Source: Pseudomonadota bacterium (lineage in GTDB: Bacteria > Pseudomonadota > Alphaproteobacteria > SHVP01). Taken from it: a DNA stretch of 64,000 nt. The translations under genes and the position numbers were made by a program. Location of the stretch: contig JAQBYN010000007.1 in assembly GCA_027622715.1 (NCBI GenBank), forward strand, positions 52,242-116,241, written 5' to 3'. Every line of letters starts with the position of its first letter. Position 1 is the first letter of the stretch. Shown here in pieces: positions 1 through 6,876 of the stretch. The notes under the pieces were generated by a model, which worked only from the letters and a program-made list of their open reading frames with translations, did no database searches and had not been told where the DNA came from.

Positions 1-125
1 GTCTACAGGTACTAAGCGACAATCTTCCCGCGCAGGCGTTGTACCGGCGGCTGGGCTTCGATCGCGAACTCTACAACTACCATTACCGCGCCCCACCCGG
101 GTCGCGCTGGGGTGTCGGCACGTAA
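1..125 (+). CDS. GNAT acetyltransferase, C-terminal end (partial)
   Basis: The reading frame is open from base 3 and stops at TAA 123-125, so only the last 40 residues are in the window. The peptide contains SDNLPAQALYRRLGFDREL, which matches the C-terminal motif of Gcn5-type acetyltransferases (N-x-PAxxLYxxxGF, helix alpha-4 and strand beta-6 region). Substrate cannot be told from this fragment. It is transcribed towards the metallochaperone gene, but a separate promoter lies between them. Confidence 0.6.
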   Translation, partial: LQVLSDNLPAQALYRRLGFDRELYNYHYRAPPGSRWGVGT

Positions 126-175
126 ATTAGCGGTCGCGCTGAGCGTTGATGCCTGGCAATGAACTTGGAAAGCTC

Positions 176-206
176 TTGACGTTCCAGTGGGGGTAGGTCG
201 CAGACT
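176..206 (+). promoter_or_regulatory. CueR/HmrR-like (MerR-family) promoter and operator
   Basis: TTGACG at 176-181 and CAGACT at 201-206 are separated by 19 bases, the overlong spacing typical of MerR-family activated promoters. The spacer carries imperfect dyad halves (GACGTTCC and GGTAGGTC) that resemble the copper-type ACCTTCC-N-GGAAGGT operator. The same arrangement recurs at 1277-1302 with 21 of 25 bases alike. It lies 30 bases upstream of a copper-chaperone-like gene, which supports metal control. No MerR-family gene is in the window. Confidence 0.6.
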
Positions 207-235
207 TCAAACGTTGACTACCCATGGAGGGATTC

Positions 236-439
236 GTGACCAAAACCTATCTCATTGGCGGAATGAGTTGCAGCGGATGCGTCAAATCCGTCACCAACGC
301 AATCAAGGCTCATTATCCGGACGCACAAGTGCAGGTCGAACTTGAGGCGGGAACCGTCGAAGTCGTCGGGGATATTGAGGACGGCCGGGTATCCAGCTTG
401 ATTGAAGATGCGGGATTCGATTTTCGCGGCCAGGCATGA
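236..439 (+). CDS. HMA-domain heavy-metal chaperone (CopZ-like)
   Basis: This 67-residue protein is a single heavy-metal-associated (HMA) domain. It carries the Cu(I)-binding motif GGMSCSGC near residues 8-15 and the usual beta-alpha-beta-beta-alpha-beta length, ending in the EDAGFDF turn. Stand-alone HMA proteins of this size ferry Cu(I) to P-type ATPases or regulators in the cytoplasm. I chose GTG 236 over ATG 224 because GGAGG at 226-230 overlaps the ATG and sits five bases before the GTG, so it can only be the Shine-Dalgarno sequence. The promoter at 176-206 is of the copper-responsive type. No copper ATPase is adjacent in the window. Confidence 0.88.
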   Translation: MTKTYLIGGMSCSGCVKSVTNAIKAHYPDAQVQVELEAGTVEVVGDIEDGRVSSLIEDAGFDFRGQA

Positions 440-513
440 ATTGACCGACCGCGACGCGAACGTTGGTTGGGTACTCTAGATATCTAACCAGCCACGGCGT
501 TCGCAAGCACCCA

Positions 514-1239
514 TCACTCGGCGGCGGCGGCCCGCGGTGGTACGGCTACGCCGCCCCCAGCGACCCGCAGTGCGATCATCGTCTTTTTGAACTCGTCCCT
601 CGAATGTACCGGCTTGTCGAAGGCGATGCGCTGCGTGTAGGCCTCGCGCGCGACATCGATACCTTCCGGATCAGCGCCGGTCATTACCCAGTCGTCCGCC
701 CCTACCCCCCGATGTGACAGAATCGCGTGGATCGTGTCGGGATGGCCACCATTGACGTGTTCGACAATGCCGGCTTCGGCTTCCTCAAGATCGCCATCAT
801 TCGATCGAGCCAGCAGATAGGCCCCGTTGTCGATCCAACGCACCGTGCCATTGTCGGACTCGACGTAAACGGCAGCGGGATCAAGTCGGTAGACCGCAAC
901 GCTGGCGTCGGTTGCCTCGGCTTCGGTATGACGTCGGAAGAACCGCTCAACTTCGTATTTGTTTGCACGTGCAAGCACGCCCTGAACGCCGACGGACACC
1001 GCGGCCACGGTGTTCGTGGCTAAGACTGTCACGTGTCGACCATCGCCATCCATGGCGGTCTGCAATAGCGGTGCGCCGTCATGACAACATGCGGCGCGCA
1101 CCCTAGTCGCGAGCAGAGCTTTCTGCGGATCGGCCTGGATCAAAAGGGCCCCAGCGGCACCCCGCACGGTCATGCGCGCCAGGCGCGCCAGCTGCCCCGC
1201 CTCTAGTTTCACCGCGGTCGGGTTGGCGAGCATATGCAT
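514..1239 (-). CDS. HugZ-like PPOX-fold protein with C-terminal DUF2470 domain
   Basis: The 241-residue product has an N-terminal pyridoxamine-phosphate-oxidase-like split barrel (about 1-140) followed by a DUF2470 domain, recognisable from EHVNGGHPDTIHAIL and MTGADPEGIDVA. This architecture is that of HugZ/HutZ-type haem-utilisation proteins and related plastid proteins. HugZ binds and breaks haem. The activity here is inferred from architecture only, and members without activity exist. It is convergent with the chaperone gene and divergent from the ABC binding protein, with a metal-type operator between its start and that gene. Tandem ATGs two codons apart leave the exact start open. Confidence 0.75.
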   Translation of the reverse strand: MHMLANPTAVKLEAGQLARLARMTVRGAAGALLIQADPQKALLATRVRAACCHDGAPLLQTAMDGDGRHVTVLATNTVAAVSVGVQGVLARANKYEVERFFRRHTEAEATDASVAVYRLDPAAVYVESDNGTVRWIDNGAYLLARSNDGDLEEAEAGIVEHVNGGHPDTIHAILSHRGVGADDWVMTGADPEGIDVAREAYTQRIAFDKPVHSRDEFKKTMIALRVAGGGVAVPPRAAAAE

Positions 1240-1276
1240 GGCAAGGCCTCTAAGAGCAATTTCGTCACTCTAACCG

Positions 1277-1302
1277 TTGACCTTCCTGTGGGGGAAGGTC
1301 AA
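1277..1302. promoter_or_regulatory. Perfect 10-bp dyad, CueR/HmrR-type operator
   Basis: TTGACCTTCC (1277-1286) and GGAAGGTCAA (1293-1302) form a perfect inverted repeat with a 6-base centre. TTGACC can serve as a -35 box on either strand, as in copper-responsive copA promoters where the regulator sits between the -35 and -10 boxes. On the plus strand AACAAT/ACAATA follows 18-19 bases later, facing the ABC binding-protein gene. On the minus strand the corresponding hexamer is poorer. It is nearly the same as the site at 176-206. Confidence 0.65.
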
Positions 1303-1349
1303 CAATAGATTTCGAAAAAGCGAACAACAAACCATACGGGGAGGCCGCG

Positions 1350-2882
1350 ATGATTGTTAATCGAGCGTTGGTCGGCGTTTTCGCATTTAGTTCTCTAGTC
1401 TTCAGCGCCCCGGCGGCACTCGCCGATGGCGATACGCTCAGAATCGCGCACTACGATCTGCCCGCCCAGCTCGGCATGCCGTACGGCACGTTCGGATCGA
1501 ACGGCGCATTGCCGCTTCACGCGGTATACGACGCCATGGTGTACGTCGACAATCAAGGGGCGCCGCACCCCGGTCTGGCGCTTTCATGGGAAGCCCAAGG
1601 AATCGACACCTGGGTGCTCAAACTTCGCGACGGCGTGACGTTCCATAATGGCAAGAGCTTCGATGCGACGGTCGTCGCCGCCAACATCGCGGCGCTTACT
1701 AAAGACGATGTGATCAGAACTCAGCAGGTAACACGGCAGCTCGCGGGCATCGTCGGCGCGCGGGTCGTTGATCGCCTCACCGTCGAAATCAAGACGGCGT
1801 TTCCCGATCCCATTTTGCCGCTGCGCATCGCGATCATGCGCCCGCACGAACCGGCCGCGTGGCGCGATATGGGAGCCGAAGGTTATGGCACCCACCCAAT
1901 CGGCACTGGCGCGTACAAGATCGAAAAGTGGACCAAGGAATCGGTCACCGGTGTCGCCTTTAGCGAAGGGTGGCGGAAGACCAAGATTCCCAGGCTCGAA
2001 ATCCTTGCGCTGCCGGAAACAGCGGCCCGGGTGCAGGCATTGAACTCCGGCCAGGTGGACATCGCTTGGTCGCTGCAGCCCGATTCAATCGCGCCGGTAG
2101 AGGGCGCGGGCAACAAGATCGTCAGTTCGCCCAGCAACAACACGTTGAACCTTATGTTGCTGCACGCCAAGGACGGCAGTCCGGTTACCGATGTCCGGGT
2201 GCGCCGCGCCCTCAATTACGCGTTCAACAAAGAATCGTTCATCAAGAACGTGCTGCTGGGACGGACCGTCGCCGCGAGCCAGCCATCATCGCCGGGAATG
2301 ACCGGTCATTTTGCCGACATAGCGCCCTATCCCTACGACCCAGACAAGGCCAAGCAGCTTCTCGCCGAAGCGGGTTATCCCGACGGCTTCAATATGGCGG
2401 CCGAAATCGTCGTCGCGGTCGGGGAGTTCAAAGACACGATGGAGGCTATGGCCAACGACTTTAAGAAAGTTGGCGTCAATCTGGAGTTGCGCGTTGTTAC
2501 GATTCCGGACTTTGTGAAGCGAGTCATTGGTATTGTGCCGTGGCAAGGCGACGCCTTCAGCATGATGTACGAAGGGTATCCGTCATCCGACATGGCGCGC
2601 GTGATGAACACACACTCATGCCTTGTCATGAACCCGCGCCGCAAGGCGCCCGCCCATACGTGCTTCAATGAGATCATGCCGGCGATCAAGTCGATGAACA
2701 CGACCTTCGACATGGTCGAACGCAACAGGTTTGCCCGTCAGATCGCGGCGTTCTATCACGACCAAGCCACAGCTGTGTTCAGCCATGTCCGCGTCGATAT
2801 CGATGGCCTCTCGCCCAAAGTGCAGAACTATAGTCTCGTCAACCGGGTGATCCCGTTCCACGCGCTGACGTTCGCGCAGTAG
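1350..2882 (+). CDS. ABC transporter substrate-binding protein, family 5 (peptide/nickel/haem class)
   Basis: The 510-residue protein has an N-terminal signal peptide (cleavage near ALADG, residue 25). The body is SBP_bac_5, with landmarks LRDGVTFHNGKSFDATVV, IGTGAYKIEKW and RVRRALNYAFNKESF. The length is normal for periplasmic DppA/NikA-like receptors. Members bind peptides, nickel chelates, opines or haem, and the ligand cannot be read from sequence. GGGGAGG precedes the ATG. No permease or ATPase genes follow, so it is an orphan receptor that must use a distant transporter. The metal-type operator 50 bases upstream, and the HugZ-like neighbour, make a metal chelate or tetrapyrrole ligand plausible. 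Confidence 0.88.
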   Translation: MIVNRALVGVFAFSSLVFSAPAALADGDTLRIAHYDLPAQLGMPYGTFGSNGALPLHAVYDAMVYVDNQGAPHPGLALSWEAQGIDTWVLKLRDGVTFHNGKSFDATVVAANIAALTKDDVIRTQQVTRQLAGIVGARVVDRLTVEIKTAFPDPILPLRIAIMRPHEPAAWRDMGAEGYGTHPIGTGAYKIEKWTKESVTGVAFSEGWRKTKIPRLEILALPETAARVQALNSGQVDIAWSLQPDSIAPVEGAGNKIVSSPSNNTLNLMLLHAKDGSPVTDVRVRRALNYAFNKESFIKNVLLGRTVAASQPSSPGMTGHFADIAPYPYDPDKAKQLLAEAGYPDGFNMAAEIVVAVGEFKDTMEAMANDFKKVGVNLELRVVTIPDFVKRVIGIVPWQGDAFSMMYEGYPSSDMARVMNTHSCLVMNPRRKAPAHTCFNEIMPAIKSMNTTFDMVERNRFARQIAAFYHDQATAVFSHVRVDIDGLSPKVQNYSLVNRVIPFHALTFAQ

Positions 2883-2893
2883 AGGGATCGAGT

Positions 2894-3565
2894 ATGGTTG
2901 CGGCTTTGCCGGTGCTGGTCGCCGGCGCCGGGAGCGGCGTCGGTCTGGAAGTTGTGAAGATTCTTTGCGCGTCTGCGGTTCCCGTATGCGCACTCATTCG
3001 CAACAAGGCGTACGAGGCGGGGCTTCAGGCGCTCGGCGCCGAGGTACTCTACTGCGACGTGTCGGACAGCACTGCGACCAGTGCGGCGCTCAAGGGATCC
3101 GGGGCGGGCGCCATCGTTTGTACAATAGGCAGCAAACCGGGAGAGACGCGCCGGATTGACTTCGTCGGTGTGCAAAATCTGGTCGATGGCGCAAAGCAAA
3201 CAGGCATCAAACGGTTTATCCTTGTGACGTCGTTCGGTTGTGGCGAGACCCGAAAGGCGGTGCCGCCGCCGCTTCTAGAGAAAATCGGTGCGGCGCTGGC
3301 GGAAAAGGACAAGGCCGAGGCGCTCCTACGCGCCAGCGGTCTGGAGTACACGATCTTGCGTCCGGGTGGACTGAACACCGATTCCCCAACCGGGCGGGGC
3401 GTTTTTACCGAATCGTCGGATGTGCTCGGTGGTATTTCGCGAGCCGATGTCGCCGATGCCATCGTTCGGTGCCTTGGCGCTCCTGCGTCCCAGAACCGAA
3501 CGTTGGGCCTGTTTGATCGGGAGCTAGTTCGTGCCGGGACATTGAGTGCAGTTACGATTGAGTAG
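2894..3565 (+). CDS. NAD(P)-binding atypical SDR (NmrA/BLVRB-like)
   Basis: This 223-residue Rossmann protein begins with the dinucleotide-binding motif GAGSGVG (residues 11-17). It continues with the features of the SDR_a5/NAD(P)H-binding group: VCTIGSKPGE, a FVGVQNLVDGAK helix, RFILVTSFG, and YTILRPGGL where classical SDRs differ. Relatives include flavin/biliverdin-IX-beta reductases and NmrA-like sensors. It starts 11 bases after the binding-protein stop, so the two genes are probably one transcript. A role in reducing a tetrapyrrole product of the HugZ-like enzyme is only a hypothesis. It overlaps the convergent regulator gene by 14 bases. Confidence 0.75.
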   Translation: MVAALPVLVAGAGSGVGLEVVKILCASAVPVCALIRNKAYEAGLQALGAEVLYCDVSDSTATSAALKGSGAGAIVCTIGSKPGETRRIDFVGVQNLVDGAKQTGIKRFILVTSFGCGETRKAVPPPLLEKIGAALAEKDKAEALLRASGLEYTILRPGGLNTDSPTGRGVFTESSDVLGGISRADVADAIVRCLGAPASQNRTLGLFDRELVRAGTLSAVTIE

Positions 3566-4115
3566 GGCGACTTACACCTGCCCGCTTCGCCAACTCCCGG
3601 TAGAGCGCTTCGGGACTGACCCCAAGTTGATGTGCGAGTTGTTTCCATTCGCCCTTAGGCGGCATTTCCCCGTACCACTCGGACCAAGCACTCAGGCGGG
3701 CGGCGACGGTTCTGAGCGACAGGACTTCGCAGTGGAATCGTAGACCCTGTATTTCCCGAGCCAGGTAACGCGCCCACATTTCGCCGAAATCCGGGTCGTT
3801 CCGCAACCGCTCTCGAAAGCTGTCGCGGGGAATGACGGCGAGCGATGCACCGGTATCGCTCCGCCCATCGCAATGGTACGCGTCGGAGAATAGCGACGCT
3901 TCGGCCACGACTTCGCCGACGCCGGCACGCTGCAAAACGATGGGCACACCGTCCGCAGAATGTCTGATCAAATCAACCCGCCCCTGCAAGGGGACGAATA
4001 AGTTGCCAACCTTATCGCCACGGCGAAATAGGTACTGACCGGCCGGAACGGCGCGGGACCGCGCCGCCATCCCACACAGAGTTTCGATCAATGAGGCCGA
4101 CATGATTTGTATCAT
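3552..4115 (-). CDS. Crp/Fnr-family transcriptional regulator
   Basis: An N-terminal cyclic-nucleotide-binding-like beta roll (about 1-110, with FRRGDKVGNLFVPLQGRVDL and GEVVAEASLF) is followed by a dimerisation helix and a C-terminal helix-turn-helix (KQLAHQLGVSPEALYREL). The four-Cys [4Fe-4S] pattern of true Fnr is absent; only scattered cysteines occur, so the signal it senses is unknown. Possible starts are TTG 4136, ATG 4115 and ATG 4103. ATG 4115 has the best upstream purines (AGGCG). The gene is divergent from a His/Met-rich exported protein, and a perfect palindrome of Fnr-like form covers its start, which suggests autoregulation and control of that neighbour. Confidence 0.82.
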   Translation of the reverse strand: MIQIMSASLIETLCGMAARSRAVPAGQYLFRRGDKVGNLFVPLQGRVDLIRHSADGVPIVLQRAGVGEVVAEASLFSDAYHCDGRSDTGASLAVIPRDSFRERLRNDPDFGEMWARYLAREIQGLRFHCEVLSLRTVAARLSAWSEWYGEMPPKGEWKQLAHQLGVSPEALYRELAKRAGVSRPTQS

Positions 4116-4119
4116 GTCG
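4098..4119. promoter_or_regulatory. Perfect palindrome, Crp/Fnr-type operator
   Basis: CGACATGAT (4098-4106) and ATCATGTCG (4111-4119) are exact inverted repeats around TTGT. The core TGAT-N4-ATCA is the half-site pattern of Fnr/Anr/Dnr proteins (TTGAT-N4-ATCAA) with the outer T/A pair swapped. It lies in the 5' end of a Crp/Fnr gene, 54 bases before the divergent gene at 4173, and fits an autoregulatory operator. Confidence 0.55.
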
Positions 4120-4172
4120 CCTGAAACACCAATCAAGCAAACTCGTGCTCCGAACTGACCCGGAGGATTCGA

Positions 4173-4742
4173 ATGTACCGACTAGTGTTTGCCTTGATCT
4201 TGGCGATGCCATCCATCGCTCTGGCTCAGGTAGCCGCCCATGAACACCGGCCGGGCATGAACCATGCTGGGCCTGCCAACGCGACCGGTTCACTCGCACC
4301 GACGGAACCCGGTCAGGCAACGTTCGCCGCAATCCAGGAAATTGTTTCGCTGCTAGAGGCCGACCCCAACACCGATTGGTCCACCGTGAACATCGACGCC
4401 CTGCGCCGCCATCTCGTCGACATGGACAACGTGACGCTGAGGGCCGAGGTCGAAACCACTCGAGTAGACAGCGGATTCCGCTACGTCGTGACGGGCGCCG
4501 GCGCGGTTCGCGACTCGATCGCCCGCATGGTGAAGGGGCATGCCACGACGGCCAACGGCGCAAACGGTATGACGATGGTCGCCGAGGACCATCCGGGCGG
4601 CGCCGTCATGATCGTCACTGCGCCGCGTCCCGAAGATCGGATCAAACTCGCGGGTCTCGGCTTTTTTGGATTAATGACCCTGGGCGCGCACCACCAGGCC
4701 CATCACTTGATGATCGCCTCGGGTCAGGGCATGCACCACTAG
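4173..4742 (+). CDS. Exported His/Met-rich protein of unknown function
   Basis: The 189-residue product has a signal peptide (MYRLVFALILAMPSIALA, cleaved near residue 18). Directly after it comes a His/Met cluster (HEHRPGMNH), and the C-terminus is another (GAHHQAHHLM...GMHH). The middle, with DWSTVNIDALRRHLVDMDNV, looks helical and conserved-like, but I cannot name the family. The two His/Met patches are what copper- or nickel-binding periplasmic proteins carry, so metal binding is a reasonable inference. A GGAGG box precedes the ATG by seven bases. It is divergent from the Crp/Fnr gene and ends 4 bases into the convergent methyltransferase-like gene. Confidence 0.7.
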   Translation: MYRLVFALILAMPSIALAQVAAHEHRPGMNHAGPANATGSLAPTEPGQATFAAIQEIVSLLEADPNTDWSTVNIDALRRHLVDMDNVTLRAEVETTRVDSGFRYVVTGAGAVRDSIARMVKGHATTANGANGMTMVAEDHPGGAVMIVTAPRPEDRIKLAGLGFFGLMTLGAHHQAHHLMIASGQGMHH

Positions 4743-5209
4743 ATCCAGCGTCTGACCCGTGCCTTGTACTGGCGGTATGGGTCGCCAAACCGCGCTGCCA
4801 AGTGACGCTCCTCGGCGGCGATGACGACGCGATCGAGGTATACAGTCGCCAAGGCAATCGTCGCCAACATCCAAACGCTGTCCATGATCACCGCGACACC
4901 GAGACATAGCCCGATCAACGCGAGATAGCCCGGGTTACGCGAAAAGCGGAATACCCCGTGGGTGATCAACGTCGTGGCTGCGCGCCGGGTATCGAACGGG
5001 GTTTTCGCCCGTTTGAAGCCGCGCAACACCCACGGCATCACCGCGATGCTCGCTACAACGAGGATTGGGCCGAGGGTGATCCGCATGCGCCCTGGAATCA
5101 GGTCGATCGGTAGGACCGAGTCCAATGCCGCGCCGGCAAAAATGGCGGCAAGAAAAATAACCGGCGGAATGACTCGAATGCCAGGGGTTTCATTCGATGA
5201 CGACTGCAT
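4739..5209 (-). CDS. ICMT/PEMT-like integral membrane methyltransferase
   Basis: This protein of about 156 residues has several transmembrane segments and the conserved C-terminal half of the isoprenylcysteine-carboxyl/phospholipid methyltransferase family: HGVFRFSRNPGYLALIG, then AAEERHLAARFGDPYRQYKA, which carry the SAM-binding and catalytic residues. Bacterial members methylate diverse lipids or small molecules and the substrate is unknown. I start it at ATG 5209 because the open frame upstream (to 5362) is Arg/Pro-rich and overlaps the next gene's coding strand. It follows the unknown gene at 5257 in the same direction. Confidence 0.75.
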   Translation of the reverse strand: MQSSSNETPGIRVIPPVIFLAAIFAGAALDSVLPIDLIPGRMRITLGPILVVASIAVMPWVLRGFKRAKTPFDTRRAATTLITHGVFRFSRNPGYLALIGLCLGVAVIMDSVWMLATIALATVYLDRVVIAAEERHLAARFGDPYRQYKARVRRWI

Positions 5210-5256
5210 GCGGTTGGTTGGTCTTGCCAAAAGTTGGAGCGGCTCGCTCGCGAAAA

Positions 5257-5952
5257 CTAACCCGTCACCGGATCGCGTTGGAGCCCGGCGAGGACGTAGC
5301 CGGTGTTGTAGACCGGGTAGTGCATCTTCAGCATCACCCGATCGGCATCGTTGGTGCACCACATTTCAAGCCACAACGATCCGTCCATCTCAACATAGCG
5401 CACGTGCTCGGCTTCGAACGTGCCGGCCGGCACCTCGATGGTTTCAACGCCGATGTACTCGGCGGTCATCGGCCATAGGCCCAGCATCGGGCCTGAGGCG
5501 CCGTTGGCGAGCGGCGAGCAACACGGGATCGGGTCGATCAACTGGCGCCCCAGGCTTGGGTCTTTCTTGATATTCGCGCAGTGCCAAACATCGGTGGCCA
5601 CAGCATGGGTGATAAACGACTGCGCCGGACCCGACAGATCGAACGACTGCGAAATCCGCCCTTCGTTGGTCGTAAACCCCTCGCATTCCGCGCGGTCGCC
5701 ATCGAACCGGAACCAGGTCGAGCCGATTACTTTGTCGTATTGGCGAACCCGAATGAAACAATCGACCGGCCGGAACGCGGCATCGACGGTATAGACAACG
5801 TCGCGCACGATTTCGGTGTCAAAAATTTCCGAGCGCGCGCGAATCGTCCGTTGACCGTCCTCGTGCACTGTCACCGTGCAAGGTTCCTGGCCGCGCTTCG
5901 CGCCGTCGGCGGTGAGATAATCAATGTCGTAGCGCAGTTCGCGGTGCTTCAT
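5257..5952 (-). CDS. Conserved protein of unknown function
   Basis: The 231-residue product has no signal peptide and is rich in predicted beta strands (RELRYDIDYLTADG, GSTWFRFDGDRAEC, GVETIEVPAGTFEAEHVRY). The pattern 'IEVPAGTFEAEHVRY' is like the lipid-binding-type beta barrels of DUF3108-like proteins, but I would not assign a family. It has a Cys pair (IPCCSPLA). It starts 14 bases after the class II aldolase stop on the same strand, so the two are probably cotranscribed and functionally linked. Confidence 0.65.
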   Translation of the reverse strand: MKHRELRYDIDYLTADGAKRGQEPCTVTVHEDGQRTIRARSEIFDTEIVRDVVYTVDAAFRPVDCFIRVRQYDKVIGSTWFRFDGDRAECEGFTTNEGRISQSFDLSGPAQSFITHAVATDVWHCANIKKDPSLGRQLIDPIPCCSPLANGASGPMLGLWPMTAEYIGVETIEVPAGTFEAEHVRYVEMDGSLWLEMWCTNDADRVMLKMHYPVYNTGYVLAGLQRDPVTG

Positions 5953-5966
5953 CGGCGGCTCCTTAA

Positions 5967-6749
5967 TCAGACGGCGTAGATCATGCCCTGACGATCAAGC
6001 AAGCGCTTCATCGCCGGCCATTCGGTCTCACCGCGCGGGCGGCCGATGTTTTCGAATTGCTGCGCGGTCCGTTCGCACATCTCAGGTGACGGCAGGTGCA
6101 GCTCGCGGCCGGTCGCCTGCATCATCAGTTGAGCCTCGCACGCCTTCTCCAAATCATCCATCACGCAAAACGCCTCGCCGACCGACCTGCCGCCGACGAC
6201 CACGCCATGATTGCGCAGGAACATGGTGCGATGGTTGCCCAAGTTGCGCGCCATGCGCGCACATTCCTCGTTGTCTTGGGTCGGGAACCCCTCGTAGTCG
6301 TGATAGGCGATGCGGTCATAGAACTGCAGCGCGTGCTGGCTAACCGGCAACAGACCTTCCTTGAGACCAGCCACGGCAATACCCGCGAGCGAATGGTGGT
6401 GGATCACGCACATAATATCCGAGCGCACGTTGAGCACCGCCGAATGAATCACGTAGCCAGCCGGGTTCACATCGTAGGGATGATCGGGGTCTGTCTTGTT
6501 GCCGTCGCGATCAATGCGCACGAGGCTCGACGCCGTCACTTCGTCGAACAGCAGCCCGACCGGGTTCAATAGGAAATCGCCACCGCTATCGGGCACCCGC
6601 GCCGAGATGTGGGTATTGATGCGATCGACGATGCCGAATTCATCGCACAGCCGGTAGCAGGCCGCGAGATCGCAGCGAACCTGCCACTCTGCATCGCTGA
6701 CCTTTCCTCTGAGGTCAACATCGTGAACGTCGAAATCGGCATCTGTCAT
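5967..6749 (-). CDS. Class II aldolase/adducin family protein
   Basis: The 260-residue protein has the class II aldolase fold. The N-terminal helix carries CRLCDEFGIVDRINTHISARV, the metal-site histidines are in VIHHHSLAGIAVAG, and a second motif is MFLRNHGVVVGG. Enzymes of this family cleave fuculose-phosphate-type sugars or act as decarboxylases using Zn2+. The long variants of about 250 residues with 'NPVGLLFDEVTASSLV' are mostly uncharacterised. It is first in a three-gene minus-strand run and divergent from two VOC genes, suggesting a small catabolic unit for an unknown substrate. Confidence 0.85.
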   Translation of the reverse strand: MTDADFDVHDVDLRGKVSDAEWQVRCDLAACYRLCDEFGIVDRINTHISARVPDSGGDFLLNPVGLLFDEVTASSLVRIDRDGNKTDPDHPYDVNPAGYVIHSAVLNVRSDIMCVIHHHSLAGIAVAGLKEGLLPVSQHALQFYDRIAYHDYEGFPTQDNEECARMARNLGNHRTMFLRNHGVVVGGRSVGEAFCVMDDLEKACEAQLMMQATGRELHLPSPEMCERTAQQFENIGRPRGETEWPAMKRLLDRQGMIYAV

Positions 6750-6876
6750 GGCGTTCTCCCCTCAGCCACGATAGGCCGCAGCCGACGGCGAACTCAAGGG
6801 GCGCGAACTAGCGCCGTTTGCCAGCCCGGTCACCCCTCACCTAAAGTGCGTTACGGCTTAAGCAGGGGGATTCTCC

